From Acidobacteriota bacterium (GTDB taxonomy: Bacteria; Acidobacteriota; Polarisedimenticolia; JACPZX01), in assembly GCA_016195325.1 (NCBI GenBank), contig JACPZX010000076.1, positions 28,084-92,083 on the forward strand: a DNA stretch of 64,000 bases. The letters are read 5' to 3'. Under the pieces are notes generated by a model. The model had not been told where the DNA came from. It worked only from the letters and a program-made list of their open reading frames with translations, and did no database searches. The translations under genes and the position numbers were made by a program. Positions 48,922 to 58,574 of this stretch are shown here, piece after piece. How positions within the stretch are numbered: position 1 is the stretch's first letter; every line of letters starts with the position of its first letter.

Positions 48922-50700
48922 ATGGCCGTCTGTCTCGAGTGCGGGTTCGACGGAAAGACTGAAGGGGCCGCCTGCCCGAAGTGCGCGGCCGCGCCGACCG
49001 TCAAGGGCGCTCCGCTGTCCCCACCGCTTCCCCCCGCCTCTTCCTCCGCCTCGGACGCGTTCCTCCCCGGGGCCACGCTCGCCCGCAAGTACGAGATCCG
49101 CAGGCGCCTCGGCGTGGGGGGGTTCGGAGTCGTCTACCTCGCCCACGACATCGGCCTCGACAAGGACGTCGCGGTCAAGGTGCTGCAGGTCTCCGATCCG
49201 TCCACGATGGAGGGCTCGGAGGCCAAGAAGCGGTTCCTCCGCGAGGCGAGGGCTCTCGCGCGGCTCGACACGCACCCGAACATCGTCCGCGTGATGAGCG
49301 TCGACGAGGAGAAGGGCGTGCCGTACTTCATCATGGAGTACGTCCCCGAGGGAACGCTCCTCGACCTCCTCCGGAAGGGGCCGCTCCCCCCGGCGCGGGC
49401 CGCCGCAATCTGCGCCGACGTCTCGGCGGCGCTCGCGGCCGTCCATGCCACAGGGATCATCCACCGCGATCTCAAGCCCGCGAACATCTTCATCAAGGGG
49501 GAGCGCGCGATGCTCGGCGATTTCGGCATCGCCCGCGTCGCGCACGAGTCGACCCTCACCGTCGGCTCCGGCATGCCGGGGACGCCGATGTACATGTCGC
49601 CCGAATCCCTCCTCGGCAGGGAGGTGGACGGGCGCTCGGACATCTTCTCGCTCGGCTGCGTCCTGTACGAGTCGATCACGGGCTCGGTCCTCTTCAAGGG
49701 AGACGCGCTCGGCCAGGTGGTCTCGCGGATCGTCGATCCGGCCGACGTCGATCTGAAGCCGCTGCGCGACGCGTTCCCGGCCCCGATCCTCGGCGTGCTG
49801 AAGCGATCGCTCGCCAAGCGGGTCAGCGAGCGCTACCCGTCGGCGCGGTTCATCGAGAGGGATCTGCGGGCTTTCGCCGGCGGGGCGTCCTCGGCGCCGG
49901 GATCGTCCCCCGTGAAGGTGAGCGCCGACGCGCTGAGGGCGGTGACGCTCGGCCCCGGCGCCTCCGGGATCAGGATGCCCGAGCCTCGCCCCGCGAAGCG
50001 CGCCTCGGACTCGCGGAGCCTGGTCCTCGCCTCGGGCGCGCTCGTCCTCGCGGCCGCGGCCCTCTGGTTCGTGGTGAGGTCGTCGGCCAACCGCCCCGAG
50101 GTCGCCGCGCCGCTGCCCCCGCGGCACGCCGCGGGCCCGAACGCGGCCGGCGCCACGCCGTCGGGCCGCGAGACCACCGCCGCCACGGAGCCGCCCCTCG
50201 AGGGGGCCGCGACGTCGGCGGAGCCCGGCACCCCCGCGAAGAACGTCGACATCCAGGTGGATCTCGACTCGTCGGTCCGCACCGAGGGCGCGCCGAGGGC
50301 ACCCGCCTCCGGCGCCGAGGTCTCCGCCGACTTCCGTCCCGTCCGCTCCGATGACGCGATTGCGAAGCGCGTTCGCCCCGGCCGGCTTGGCGCGGGCGAG
50401 GTGCGGCCGACGCTCATGCGCGACGACATGCAGGCGCCCGAGGTCATCAACAGGGTCGAACCCGAGTACCCCGAGGGGGCGCGCCAGGCGGGGGAGGAGG
50501 GGATGGTCGTCGTGGAGGTCGTCGTCGATCGATCGGGGGAGGTGGCGGCGGCCCGCGTCGTGAAGGGGAACCCCTTCTTCGATGACGCGGCCCTCGCCGC
50601 CGTGAGGCAGTGGCGCTTCCGCCCCGCCATGGACGGGGGGCGCCCCGTGAAGATGGTCGGGACGGTGACGGTGGACTTCAGGATGAAGCCGCACTCGTGA
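48922..50700 (+). CDS. Ser/Thr kinase with a C-terminal TonB domain
   Basis: The 592-residue protein begins with a zinc ribbon (Cys4, 7, 18, 21, the same spacing as in the DGR target kinase). A complete Hanks-type kinase follows ('GVGGFGVVYLAHD', 'VAVKVL', 'IHRDLKPANIF', 'LGDFGIARV'), then one membrane helix (about 365-382), a Pro/Ala/Thr-rich linker and a TonB C-terminal domain (about 500-590: 'EPEYPEGARQAGEEGMVVVE', 'AVRQWRFRPAMDGGRPVKM'). The kinase is cytoplasmic and the TonB end periplasmic. It may link outer-membrane contact to phosphorylation. The fold is clear; the role is inference. Confidence 0.92.
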   Translation: MAVCLECGFDGKTEGAACPKCAAAPTVKGAPLSPPLPPASSSASDAFLPGATLARKYEIRRRLGVGGFGVVYLAHDIGLDKDVAVKVLQVSDPSTMEGSEAKKRFLREARALARLDTHPNIVRVMSVDEEKGVPYFIMEYVPEGTLLDLLRKGPLPPARAAAICADVSAALAAVHATGIIHRDLKPANIFIKGERAMLGDFGIARVAHESTLTVGSGMPGTPMYMSPESLLGREVDGRSDIFSLGCVLYESITGSVLFKGDALGQVVSRIVDPADVDLKPLRDAFPAPILGVLKRSLAKRVSERYPSARFIERDLRAFAGGASSAPGSSPVKVSADALRAVTLGPGASGIRMPEPRPAKRASDSRSLVLASGALVLAAAALWFVVRSSANRPEVAAPLPPRHAAGPNAAGATPSGRETTAATEPPLEGAATSAEPGTPAKNVDIQVDLDSSVRTEGAPRAPASGAEVSADFRPVRSDDAIAKRVRPGRLGAGEVRPTLMRDDMQAPEVINRVEPEYPEGARQAGEEGMVVVEVVVDRSGEVAAARVVKGNPFFDDAALAAVRQWRFRPAMDGGRPVKMVGTVTVDFRMKPHS

Positions 50701-51674
50701 GCGGATGGCCGATCACCTTTCAGGACGTCCTCGCGGCGCGGCGCCGCATCCGCCCCTACCTTCCCGCGACGCCGCTGCGACGGTACGCGCCCCTCGAGAC
50801 GGCGGTGGGAGGGGGCATCCAGATCGCCGTCAAGCACGAGAACCACAACCCGACGAACGCCTTCAAGGCGCGAAACGGCCTCTCCGTCCTCACCGCCCTC
50901 GGAGCCGACGAGATGCGGCGCGGCGTCATCGCGGCGACGCGGGGGAACCACGGGGCGGGGGTGGCGTGGGCGGCGGCGCGGTTCGGCGTCGCGGCCACGA
51001 TCTGCGTGCCGCGCGGGAACAACCCGGAGAAGAACGAGGCGATGCGCGGCTTCGGGGCCGTGCTGATCGAGGAAGGGCGCGACTACGACGAATCGGTCGC
51101 CGTCGCGTCCCGGCTCGTCGCCGAGCGCGGGCTCCGCATGATTCACTCGAGCAACGATCCGCTCATCATCGCCGGCGCGGCGACCTTCACGCTCGAGATC
51201 CTCGAGGAGCTGACGGCACTCGATGCGATGGTGATCGCGGTCGGCGGGGGCTCGCAGGCGGTCGGCGCGATGACGGTCCTCCGGGCGCTGAAGCCCGACG
51301 TCGAGGTCTTCGGCGTGCAGGCCGCGGGGGCGCGCGCCATCTACGAGTCGTGGAAGGCCCGCACGCCGGTCGCCGGCCTCGGCGCCGAGACCTTCGCCGA
51401 CGGCCTCGCGACGCGCGGCGTCTACGAGGGGACCTTCGACGCCCTGTGCGAGGGGCTCACCGACTTCGTCACCGTCTCCGAGGCCGAGATCGCCGAGGCG
51501 CTGCGGATCCTTCTCTCGACGACGCACAACCTCGTCGAGGGGGCCGGGGCGGCCGGCCTCGCAGGCCTCATGACGCTTCGCGACCGGCTGAAGGGAAAGA
51601 CCGTCGCGATCGTTCTCTCGGGCGGCAACATCGACGCCGCGACGCTGAAGCGCGTCGTGAACCGCGAGATCTGA
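50697..51674 (+). CDS. Threonine-dehydratase-like PLP enzyme
   Basis: The 325-residue fold-type II PLP enzyme has the PLP lysine in 'NPTNAFKARNGLSVL' and the glycine loop 'AVGGGSQAVGAM'. 'TRGNHGAGVAWAAARFG' matches the serine/threonine dehydratase substrate loop. It probably deaminates threonine or serine. No regulatory ACT domain is present, so it resembles the catabolic type. Start GTG 50697 overlaps the kinase stop. Confidence 0.88.
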   Translation: MSGWPITFQDVLAARRRIRPYLPATPLRRYAPLETAVGGGIQIAVKHENHNPTNAFKARNGLSVLTALGADEMRRGVIAATRGNHGAGVAWAAARFGVAATICVPRGNNPEKNEAMRGFGAVLIEEGRDYDESVAVASRLVAERGLRMIHSSNDPLIIAGAATFTLEILEELTALDAMVIAVGGGSQAVGAMTVLRALKPDVEVFGVQAAGARAIYESWKARTPVAGLGAETFADGLATRGVYEGTFDALCEGLTDFVTVSEAEIAEALRILLSTTHNLVEGAGAAGLAGLMTLRDRLKGKTVAIVLSGGNIDAATLKRVVNREI

Positions 51675-52118
51675 TCAGGGGGCGGCGGCTTTCAGCGTCC
51701 GAAGGAACGTGACGATGTTGCGTATCCTCCTCTCGCCGAGGGTGCGCCCCCACGGCGGCATCCCCGTCGAGAGGCCCGCGACGCCGCCCCCCGATCGGAT
51801 CACTCCCGCCAGATCGTCGTCGCTCCGCTTCCTCTGGAACGCGGGGTCCGAGAGATCCCTGGGCTTCGGATCGAGGTTGTAGGCGTTCAGCCCGTCCCCC
51901 TGCCCTTCGTCGCCGTGGCACGTGGCGCAGTAGTGGTGGAAGAGGGCTTGTCCTTCGCGCGCGCCGTACGGAAGCGGTGGGACGGGCATCTTGAAGGCCG
52001 GGGCGACTCCCGCGTTCGGGTCCGGCGCCGCCGTCACGCCGACGCCCCGCCCGCCGACGAGCGCGATCGCCGCGAGGGCGACGGACACGACGAGGACGAG
52101 CGCGCCGCGCGGCTTCAT
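51675..52118 (-). CDS. Monoheme cytochrome c
   Basis: The 147-residue exported protein has an N-terminal signal (about 1-31) and one CxxCH haem site in 'LFHHYCATCHGDEGQGDG' with a distal Met in 'STGMPPWGRTL'. It is the last gene of the electron-transfer operon and overlaps the octaheme gene by 4 bases. It could carry electrons from the bc-type complex to a terminal acceptor. Confidence 0.9.
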   Translation of the reverse strand: MKPRGALVLVVSVALAAIALVGGRGVGVTAAPDPNAGVAPAFKMPVPPLPYGAREGQALFHHYCATCHGDEGQGDGLNAYNLDPKPRDLSDPAFQRKRSDDDLAGVIRSGGGVAGLSTGMPPWGRTLGERRIRNIVTFLRTLKAAAP

Positions 52119-54154
52119 CGTGCGCTCCCGGCGGGCTTCGAGGCTCCCGCCGCGGCGGGCGGCGGCGGGATCGACATGACGTAGGCCGCGAGATCGCGCG
52201 CGTCATCGTCCGCAAGTCCGAAGTCGGCGCAGCGCACGTCGGCGCGCCACCGCTGCGGCCCCTTGAGCCAGCGGAAGACGAACCCCGACTTGAGCCGCGA
52301 TCCCGCGCCGTCGAGGAGCGGCCCGTAGTACCCCCCCTTGCCGTCCACCATGTGGCAGTTCCGGCAGCCGAACCTCTCGTGGAAGAGAGTGCGCCCCCTC
52401 TCCACCTGCGCGGCGGGAAGTCCGCCGGAAAAGATCTCCTCGGCGGTGTCGTTGTCCACGTACACGTTCTCCATGAAGTCCGCGAGAAACGCCGCCTCCT
52501 CCTGCGGCATGCGCAGCGGGATCATCCGGTCCGTGAGAATGGGGCGGATGGTGCTCGGCAGCAGGAGGTACTTGAGGAGCCAGTCGCGCTTCACGCGGCT
52601 TCCCTCGAAGGTCAGCGGCGCGTTCGAGATGTCGCCGCCGGCCCCCTGCACCTGGTGACAGGAGAGGCATCGGTAGCGGCTCACGAGCGCCCCGAACCTT
52701 CCGGGGGGCGCGTCGTGCGGATCGGGGCTCTCGACGCGATAGGCCTGCGGGACGCTGTCGCGCCCGGCCGAGAGGAGCGCCGTCACGATCGCCTCGGTGT
52801 CGCTCCCGGTGAGCTTGAACTCGGGCATCCTGAGCCCCTCGCGGAACGACCGCGGCGCGGTCACCTTCGCGGCGAGGTAGTCGGGGAGGCGGCGCGGGAG
52901 ATCGTCCCTCACGCCGAAGTCGATCAGAGCGACCGCCTTGTCGCCGATCCCCGTCAGATCGGGGCCGGTCGGCGCCGCATCGCCGCGCCCCGAGAGGCGG
53001 TGGCATCCGCCGCAGCCGTACTTCTTGTAGACCGCCTCCCCCTCGGCGATCGCCTTCTGCGAAGGGTGAATCGGGGGACCGGGGGCCGGCGCCGAGTTGT
53101 CGGTCATCTCGTCCATCAGGTACTGGCTGAGATCGAGCAGGTCCTGGCGGCTGAAAGCGTACCGCGGCATCCTCGTCGCCGGCTGGAGGGCCTCGGGGTC
53201 TGCGAGGAATTCGATGAGCCACCGGCGGTTGACCTTCGACGCGACGCCGGAAAGCTCCGGGGCGCTGCCGTTTCCGCGCCCCTCGATGGTGTGACACGAG
53301 ACGCAGCGCGACTCTCCGAAGAGCGTTTTTCCCCGCGCGGCGTCGCCGGCGGGGACGACGTCGCCTGCGGCGGGGGCGCGCGACGCCCGCGGCGGCCGCG
53401 CCCAGAGGAAGGCGACGAGCGGCTCGATCTCCTCCGGGGGGAGATGGAAGTCGGGCATGAGCGTCCCCTCGCGGAGGCTCGACGGCGACTTGAGCCACGC
53501 CGCGATCCACGCGGGGTACGTCTTCGCCGACAGGCCGTCGAGATCCGGCGCCTCGCTCCGCCACCCTTCGTGCCCGCGCATCCGGTGGCAGCCGAAGCAC
53601 CCCGCGCGCGTCATGAGCGCGCGCCCGCGCGACAGCAGCGACGCCTCGGGAACGGCGTCCCCCGCATGACAGCGTCCGCAGGAGGCCTCGGTGTAACGGA
53701 CGGGGAGGAGGGGTGAGCTCCAGTCGGCGACGTCGCCGTGCGCCTCGGCCACGCTGGTCGCGCGCCCCTGCCCGAGGTGGCAGCTCACGCAGCCGAACCT
53801 GTCGAAGTCGCCGGGAGTGTGCGGGGTCAGGGGATGGGATCGGAAAGGCTCCGGTGCCCCCGCCATCTTCGCGTTCTCGACTCCGAGGTGGCAGCTCGTG
53901 CAGCGATCGACCCGCCGGTCGAATTCCGGAATGAAGAACTGGCGGATGCCGACGGTGAGCGCCGAGGCCGCCTTCAGCTCCTGCGCGGAACCGGCGCCGT
54001 CCAGGAGCTTCTGCCTGTAGGCGGTCTGGTACGCCCGGTACTCGCGGAAGTAGTCCTTCACGGGCGAGATCGCCAGCACGCCGACGAAGGCGACGCTCGA
54101 CACGGCGAAGGCGAGCCAGAGGCGATCGGATCGCCCGTCGTGGTGGCCGGCCAT
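52115..54154 (-). CDS. Octaheme membrane-anchored cytochrome c
   Basis: The 679-residue protein has one N-terminal helix (about 10-28, 'LAFAVSSVAFVGVLAISPV') and eight CxxCH sites: CTSCH, CVSCH, CGRCH, CFGCH, CVSCH, CGGCH, CLSCH, CRNCH. Repeated modules ('ARGKTLFGESRCVSCH', 'AEGEAVYKKYGCGGCH') show it arose by joining class I cytochrome c domains. It overlaps cytochrome b subunit IV at its start, so it is probably a subunit of the bc-type complex. Its length exceeds normal cytochrome c1. Confidence 0.92.
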   Translation of the reverse strand: MAGHHDGRSDRLWLAFAVSSVAFVGVLAISPVKDYFREYRAYQTAYRQKLLDGAGSAQELKAASALTVGIRQFFIPEFDRRVDRCTSCHLGVENAKMAGAPEPFRSHPLTPHTPGDFDRFGCVSCHLGQGRATSVAEAHGDVADWSSPLLPVRYTEASCGRCHAGDAVPEASLLSRGRALMTRAGCFGCHRMRGHEGWRSEAPDLDGLSAKTYPAWIAAWLKSPSSLREGTLMPDFHLPPEEIEPLVAFLWARPPRASRAPAAGDVVPAGDAARGKTLFGESRCVSCHTIEGRGNGSAPELSGVASKVNRRWLIEFLADPEALQPATRMPRYAFSRQDLLDLSQYLMDEMTDNSAPAPGPPIHPSQKAIAEGEAVYKKYGCGGCHRLSGRGDAAPTGPDLTGIGDKAVALIDFGVRDDLPRRLPDYLAAKVTAPRSFREGLRMPEFKLTGSDTEAIVTALLSAGRDSVPQAYRVESPDPHDAPPGRFGALVSRYRCLSCHQVQGAGGDISNAPLTFEGSRVKRDWLLKYLLLPSTIRPILTDRMIPLRMPQEEAAFLADFMENVYVDNDTAEEIFSGGLPAAQVERGRTLFHERFGCRNCHMVDGKGGYYGPLLDGAGSRLKSGFVFRWLKGPQRWRADVRCADFGLADDDARDLAAYVMSIPPPPAAAGASKPAGSAR

Positions 54155-54843
54155 CAGTGCGCTCCCCCGGCCCACGGCCACACCCACGACCAGCCGGGTC
54201 CACGGAAGAGCGTGCCGATCACGGTGAGGATCACGACCACCGAGACGAACCAGTGCATGATCCAGTCCGCGAGCGGGACGCGCGCGAGCCACTTCTTCAC
54301 ACCTTCCGGGCAGACGGGAAGCGCGGGGAGGGACATCGCGGCGAAGACGACGAGCGTCGGGACGAGGACGGGCCAGACGTGGTACGCGACGAGGATCGCG
54401 CTCACGACGGCCACGAGCGCCGTGAGGAAGGCGAGGCTCCGCCTCCACGGCCGCTCGTAGAAGCCGACCACCTCGAGGTTGATGCGGAAGTAGGGGATGA
54501 CGACGATACCAATCACCGCCAGCGCGGGGAGGAGGATCCCCGCCACGATCGGCGGGAAGTAGTGGAGGAGCTCCTGGAGGCCGAGGAAGTACCACGGGGC
54601 CTTCGCGGGGTTGGGGGTGTGCGATGGATCGGCGATCCCCTCGAGCGGCGCGTCGAAGACCAGGGAGACGATCGCGAGGGCGATCACGCACGCCTGGAAG
54701 AGGATCACCTCCCGGATCAGGAGGTGCGGCGCGGTCATCCACGTCTCCTCGCGATCCTCGAGGAGCCGTGCGGGGGCCTCCCGCCGGATCAGGGCGATCC
54801 GCTTCGGCACCGCCTTCGCGTCGCTCGTCTTCACGAGATCCAT
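54154..54843 (-). CDS. Cytochrome b/b6-type complex, C-terminal subunit (subunit IV-like)
   Basis: The 229-residue membrane protein matches the C-terminal half of cytochrome b: the quinone-site region 'DPSHTPNPAKAPWYFLGLQE' and helices at about 47-65, 95-115, 130-150 and 195-215. The split b6/subunit IV layout follows. It begins 5 bases after the b6-like gene. With the Rieske protein it forms the quinol-oxidising core in the inner membrane. Confidence 0.92.
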   Translation of the reverse strand: MDLVKTSDAKAVPKRIALIRREAPARLLEDREETWMTAPHLLIREVILFQACVIALAIVSLVFDAPLEGIADPSHTPNPAKAPWYFLGLQELLHYFPPIVAGILLPALAVIGIVVIPYFRINLEVVGFYERPWRRSLAFLTALVAVVSAILVAYHVWPVLVPTLVVFAAMSLPALPVCPEGVKKWLARVPLADWIMHWFVSVVVILTVIGTLFRGPGWSWVWPWAGGAH

Positions 54844-54848
54844 GGGAT

Positions 54849-55598
54849 TCACTCCCCCTTCCCCGGCTCGGGGCGCGTCGTCCCGCGCGAGCCCTGCACG
54901 CCGCCGTCCTTCCGCACGCGCCAGAGGTGGATTCCCACGCCGAAGGCGAGCGCCAGCGGGAGGATCACGCAGTGCAGGACGTAGAAGCGCAGGAGAGCGT
55001 TTTCTCCCACGATGTTCCCGCCGAGCAGGAGGAAGCGAAGATCCTTGCCGGCGAAGGGGGTCGCCTGGACCATGTTCGTCCCCACCGAGACCCCCCAGAA
55101 GGCGAGCTGATCCCACGGGAGGAGGTACCCCGTGTAGCTCAGGAGCAGCGTGAGGAGCAGGAGGACCACGCCGACGACCCAGTTGAACTCCCTCGGCGGC
55201 CTGTACGCCTTGTGGTAGAAGACGCGCAGCATGTGGAGGAAGACCGCCAGGACCATCGCGTGCGCGGCCCAGCGGTGCATGTTCCGGAGGAAGACGCCGT
55301 TGCTCACGGCGAACGAAAGCTCCTTCATGTCCTGGTAGGCCTGCGGGACGGACGGGTGGTAGTAGAGCATCAGGTAGAGGCCGGTCATGGTCAGCACGCA
55401 GAAGAGGAAGCCCGAGATCCCCCCGAGGTAGTAGTGGCTCGACGCCTCGAGGTTACGGCGGCGCACCTTCGTGGAATGGAGATGGAGGAAAAGGCTTTCC
55501 ATCACCATCATCACGCGGTTCCGGTTCGTGGCGACGACGCCGTGACGGACGATCGATCGCCAGAGCCTGTTCCCGGTCACCGTCTTCATGAATTCCAT
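54849..55598 (-). CDS. Cytochrome b6-type subunit
   Basis: The 249-residue protein has four main helices and the paired haem histidines in '[20 protein letters not shown]' and in the last helices ('[20 protein letters not shown]'). '[15 protein letters not shown]' is the quinone-site motif of the b6 half. It binds two b haems and oxidises quinol with the Rieske protein. It is followed by subunit IV and preceded by the Rieske gene, 7 bases away. Confidence 0.93.
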   Translation of the reverse strand: MEFMKTVTGNRLWRSIVRHGVVATNRNRVMMVMESLFLHLHSTKVRRRNLEASSHYYLGGISGFLFCVLTMTGLYLMLYYHPSVPQAYQDMKELSFAVSNGVFLRNMHRWAAHAMVLAVFLHMLRVFYHKAYRPPREFNWVVGVVLLLLTLLLSYTGYLLPWDQLAFWGVSVGTNMVQATPFAGKDLRFLLLGGNIVGENALLRFYVLHCVILPLALAFGVGIHLWRVRKDGGVQGSRGTTRPEPGKGE

Positions 55599-55605
55599 CG
55601 CGCCC

Positions 55606-56082
55606 TCAGAGCTTGAAGACCGTCCCCTGCGGGACCTCCACCGCCGTGTCCACCAGGATCAACCCCTTGTCCGAGACGCTCATCTCGAGCCAGTGGAGCG
55701 GGCGCGGCGCCGGCCCGCCGATCACCTCGCCGTCGAGGCTGAACCGGCTCCCGTGGCACGGGCACGCGATGACGCCGGCGTCCGGCTGGTAGCGCGTGAT
55801 GCACCCCAGGTGCGTGCAGATCGACGAGAGGGCGCGGAAGCCGTCCGCGCGCCTCGCCACGATGACGCGGTGATCCTCGTCGGTGACCACCGACCCCGTC
55901 TCCATCGCGTCGGGCGGGCCGAGGGCGAACCGCGTCGGCGGCTCGAAGAGGGCGCGGGGTCTCAGGAAGTCGATCGACAGGATGCCGGTCCCCCCCGCCG
56001 CCGCCGCGCACGCCGACAGTCCCGTCGCCTGGCAGAAGAGCCGCCGCGTGACACGCGGATCCTTCTTCTCACTCTCGGACAT
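55606..56082 (-). CDS. Rieske 2Fe-2S protein
   Basis: The 158-residue protein has a twin-Arg-like N-terminus ('[20 protein letters not shown]') that anchors it in the membrane, and both cluster-binding boxes, 'CTHLGC' and 'CPCHGS', each with Cys and His ligands. It accepts electrons from quinol at cytochrome b. Its start lies 14 bases inside the preceding oxidoreductase gene. Confidence 0.94.
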   Translation of the reverse strand: MSESEKKDPRVTRRLFCQATGLSACAAAAGGTGILSIDFLRPRALFEPPTRFALGPPDAMETGSVVTDEDHRVIVARRADGFRALSSICTHLGCITRYQPDAGVIACPCHGSRFSLDGEVIGGPAPRPLHWLEMSVSDKGLILVDTAVEVPQGTVFKL

Positions 56083-57943
56083 GTTCGGGCTCCCGGAGCT
56101 GGAACTGCTCCATCGTGATCGTGCCGGCCGGGCAGCGCTCCGCGCAGAGCCCGCACCGGATGCAGATCGTCTCGTCCTTGACCAGGACCGTCCCTGCCGC
56201 CCCCTCTCCCTCGAAGAGCGCCTCCGCCGCCTCGCCGAACTCGGCCACGGCATCGTTTCGGAGCGAAGGATCGGCGCGGATCTCCGCGACGGGGACGAAC
56301 TCGATGCAGTCCTCCGGGCAGACGTCGGCGCACCCGCCGCACAGGATGCACTCCGTCCCCTTCACCGCGTCCTCGGCGAAGATCGTGTTGACCCAGCACT
56401 TCAGGCATCGCGAGGCCTCCCTCCGCGCCGACTCCTCGGGGAAGCACTGCTCGATCTCGGCGATGCCGATCCGCCGCTGGATCTGGAGGACGGGCGGATC
56501 CTGGCGCCGCACCCCCTCGAAGTCGGGTGGGCGCGTGTACCCGGGAAGCGGCTCGAGGATCACCTCCACCGGCTCCGGGACGAATCCGGTTCCCCGGAGG
56601 TGGGCCTGGATCGAGGCGGCGGCCCTGCGCCCGTCGGCGATCGCGGTGATGGCGATGCGCGGGCCGAACGCGACGTCCCCCCCCGCGAAGATCCCCGGGG
56701 CGGTCGTCGCAAGCGAGTCCGGATCGACCTGGATCGTCCCGCGAGGCGTGATTGCGATGCCGTCGGCGGGCGAGATGAACGAGAGGTCGCTCGCCTGGCC
56801 GATGGCGAGGATCACCGTCTCGGCCGCCATCGCGATCTCGGAGCCCGGGACGAAGGTGGGCCTGAAGCGGCGCTGCGCGTCGAAGACCGAGGCGCACTCG
56901 ATCGTCTCGAGCCCGGTCACCTTCCCGCCGAGCCCCAGGATCCTCTGCGGCCCTCGCCGCGGGTGGAAGACGATCCCCTCCTCGCGCGCCTGATCGATCT
57001 CCTCGGGCGCGGCGGGCATCTCCTCCATCGACTCGAGGCTGACGACGTGCACCTCCTTGATGCCGAAGCGCACGGCCGAGCGGGCGATGTCGAGCGCGGT
57101 GACGATGTTGATCCCGGGGTTCACCGCCTCGTCGACGGCCGCCGCGCGAAGGGCGGTGCGGGCGACGTCGAGGGCGACGTTGCCGCCGCCGACGACGATG
57201 ACCTTCTTCCCCAGCTCGAGGCGATACCCCATGTTGATGTTCAGGAGGAAGTCCACTCCCTTGAGGACGCCGTCGAGATCCCCCCCCTCGATCTGGAGCT
57301 CGCGCCCCTTGTGCGCGCCGATGGCGAGGAAGATCGCGCGGTATCCGTCGCGCTTCAGGTCGGCGAGGGTGAAGTCGGCGCCGAGACGGCGCCCCACCTT
57401 CAGCTCGACCCCCAGGCTCAGGATGGCGTTGATCTCGAGCTTCACCAGCTCGCGGGGAAGGCGGTACTCGGGGATCCCGAGGCGCAGCATCCCGCCGGCG
57501 ACCGGCTGCGCCTCGAAGATCGTGACCGGGTAGCCGCGGAGGGCGAGGTCATGGGCCGCGGCGAGCCCTGCGGGCCCCGCCCCGATGACGGCGACCCTGT
57601 CCCCCGGGTGGAGGACGCCGCGCCGGCCGTAGATCTCGCGCAGGGTGTCGAGATCCATCATGCTCTCGACGCCGAAGCGCTCGGTGACGAAGCGCTTCAG
57701 GGCGCGGATGGCGATCGGCTGGTCGAGCGCTCCGCGCCGGCAGGCGGACTCGCACGGGGCGGCGCAGACGCGCCCGCAGATCGAGGCGAGCGGGTTCGGC
57801 CGCCGCGCCACCGCGTAGGCCTCACGCAAGCGCCCCTCGGCGATGAGGGAGACGTAGCGGCCGGCCTCCGTGCCGACGGGGCACGCCGTGTGGCAGGGGT
57901 AGTTCGTCTCCAGCCAGTCCCTGTCGACACGGCGCTCCGTCAT
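56069..57943 (-). CDS. NAD(P)/FAD oxidoreductase with Fe-S clusters (GltD-like)
   Basis: The 624-residue protein has an N-terminal Fe-S region like glutamate synthase small subunit ('CHTACPVGTEAGRYVSLIAE', 'CGRVCAAPCESAC'), an FAD site 'VAVIGAGPAGLAAAHDLALR', an NAD(P) site 'VIVVGGGNVALDVARTALR' and a C-terminal pair of 4Fe-4S ferredoxin motifs ('CILCGGCADVCPEDC', 'CIRCGLCAERCP'). It probably exchanges electrons between NAD(P)H and the Rieske/cytochrome b complex encoded next to it. Such a subunit is unusual for a bc complex but is known from anammox bacteria. Confidence 0.9.
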   Translation of the reverse strand: MTERRVDRDWLETNYPCHTACPVGTEAGRYVSLIAEGRLREAYAVARRPNPLASICGRVCAAPCESACRRGALDQPIAIRALKRFVTERFGVESMMDLDTLREIYGRRGVLHPGDRVAVIGAGPAGLAAAHDLALRGYPVTIFEAQPVAGGMLRLGIPEYRLPRELVKLEINAILSLGVELKVGRRLGADFTLADLKRDGYRAIFLAIGAHKGRELQIEGGDLDGVLKGVDFLLNINMGYRLELGKKVIVVGGGNVALDVARTALRAAAVDEAVNPGINIVTALDIARSAVRFGIKEVHVVSLESMEEMPAAPEEIDQAREEGIVFHPRRGPQRILGLGGKVTGLETIECASVFDAQRRFRPTFVPGSEIAMAAETVILAIGQASDLSFISPADGIAITPRGTIQVDPDSLATTAPGIFAGGDVAFGPRIAITAIADGRRAAASIQAHLRGTGFVPEPVEVILEPLPGYTRPPDFEGVRRQDPPVLQIQRRIGIAEIEQCFPEESARREASRCLKCWVNTIFAEDAVKGTECILCGGCADVCPEDCIEFVPVAEIRADPSLRNDAVAEFGEAAEALFEGEGAAGTVLVKDETICIRCGLCAERCPAGTITMEQFQLREPEHVRE

Positions 57944-57955
57944 CGCGCGTTCCGC

Positions 57956-58555
57956 TTACTTGCTCAGCTCGAAGTCGGCGCTCGTGACGCCGGCGACCGT
58001 CACCTGCCGGCTCGTCTCCTTCAGCTTCGGGTGCCACACCTTGATCGTGTAGGCGCCGTCGGGGAGGTCCTTGATGCTGTACGCGCCGCTCTTGTCGGTG
58101 ACGGCGAAGTACGGCGTGGGGACCGCGACGATGAACGCCTCCATCTCCGGATGCACGTTGCACAGGATCGTCGCCGCGCAGGGCTGCTTGAAGGTGAAGC
58201 TCTTCTTCTGCCCCTGGGGCCAGCTCCCGAGGTTGAACTTCTCCGCGCACTTGTCGGGGGAGAAGACGTTGTGCAGGACCGCGTCGCTGTTCTGGAAGTC
58301 GACGGTCGCCCCGACGACGATCGGGAGCACGTGGGGGGCGAAGACCATGTTCTTCTGGTCGAGGAGCGCGTGCGCGGCGGGGGGAGGGAACGTCTTCCCC
58401 GCCACCGCGTCCACGTACACGACGGCGTCGGTGTTGCTCTTCGCGCCGGTGGCCTTGACGATCCCCTTGAGCTCTGCGGCCGGGGCCAGCGTCGCGAAGG
58501 CGAAGACGACGCAGGCTGGCGCGAGCGTTCGCATCGATCTCATCATCATCTCCAT
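57956..58555 (-). CDS. Exported cupredoxin-like protein
   Basis: The 199-residue protein has a signal peptide ending near 'ATLAPAAEL'. A type I copper site is suggested by His in 'DAVLHNVFSPDKC' and the Cys-x2-His-x2-Met cluster 'CNVHPEMEAF'. The C-terminal part 'SGAYSIKDLPDGAYTIKVWH' is a carboxypeptidase-regulatory-like beta sandwich. It may carry electrons in the periplasm for this operon. Confidence 0.85.
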   Translation of the reverse strand: MEMMMRSMRTLAPACVVFAFATLAPAAELKGIVKATGAKSNTDAVVYVDAVAGKTFPPPAAHALLDQKNMVFAPHVLPIVVGATVDFQNSDAVLHNVFSPDKCAEKFNLGSWPQGQKKSFTFKQPCAATILCNVHPEMEAFIVAVPTPYFAVTDKSGAYSIKDLPDGAYTIKVWHPKLKETSRQVTVAGVTSADFELSK

Positions 58556-58574
58556 TCTCTCCGGTGCAAGGGGG

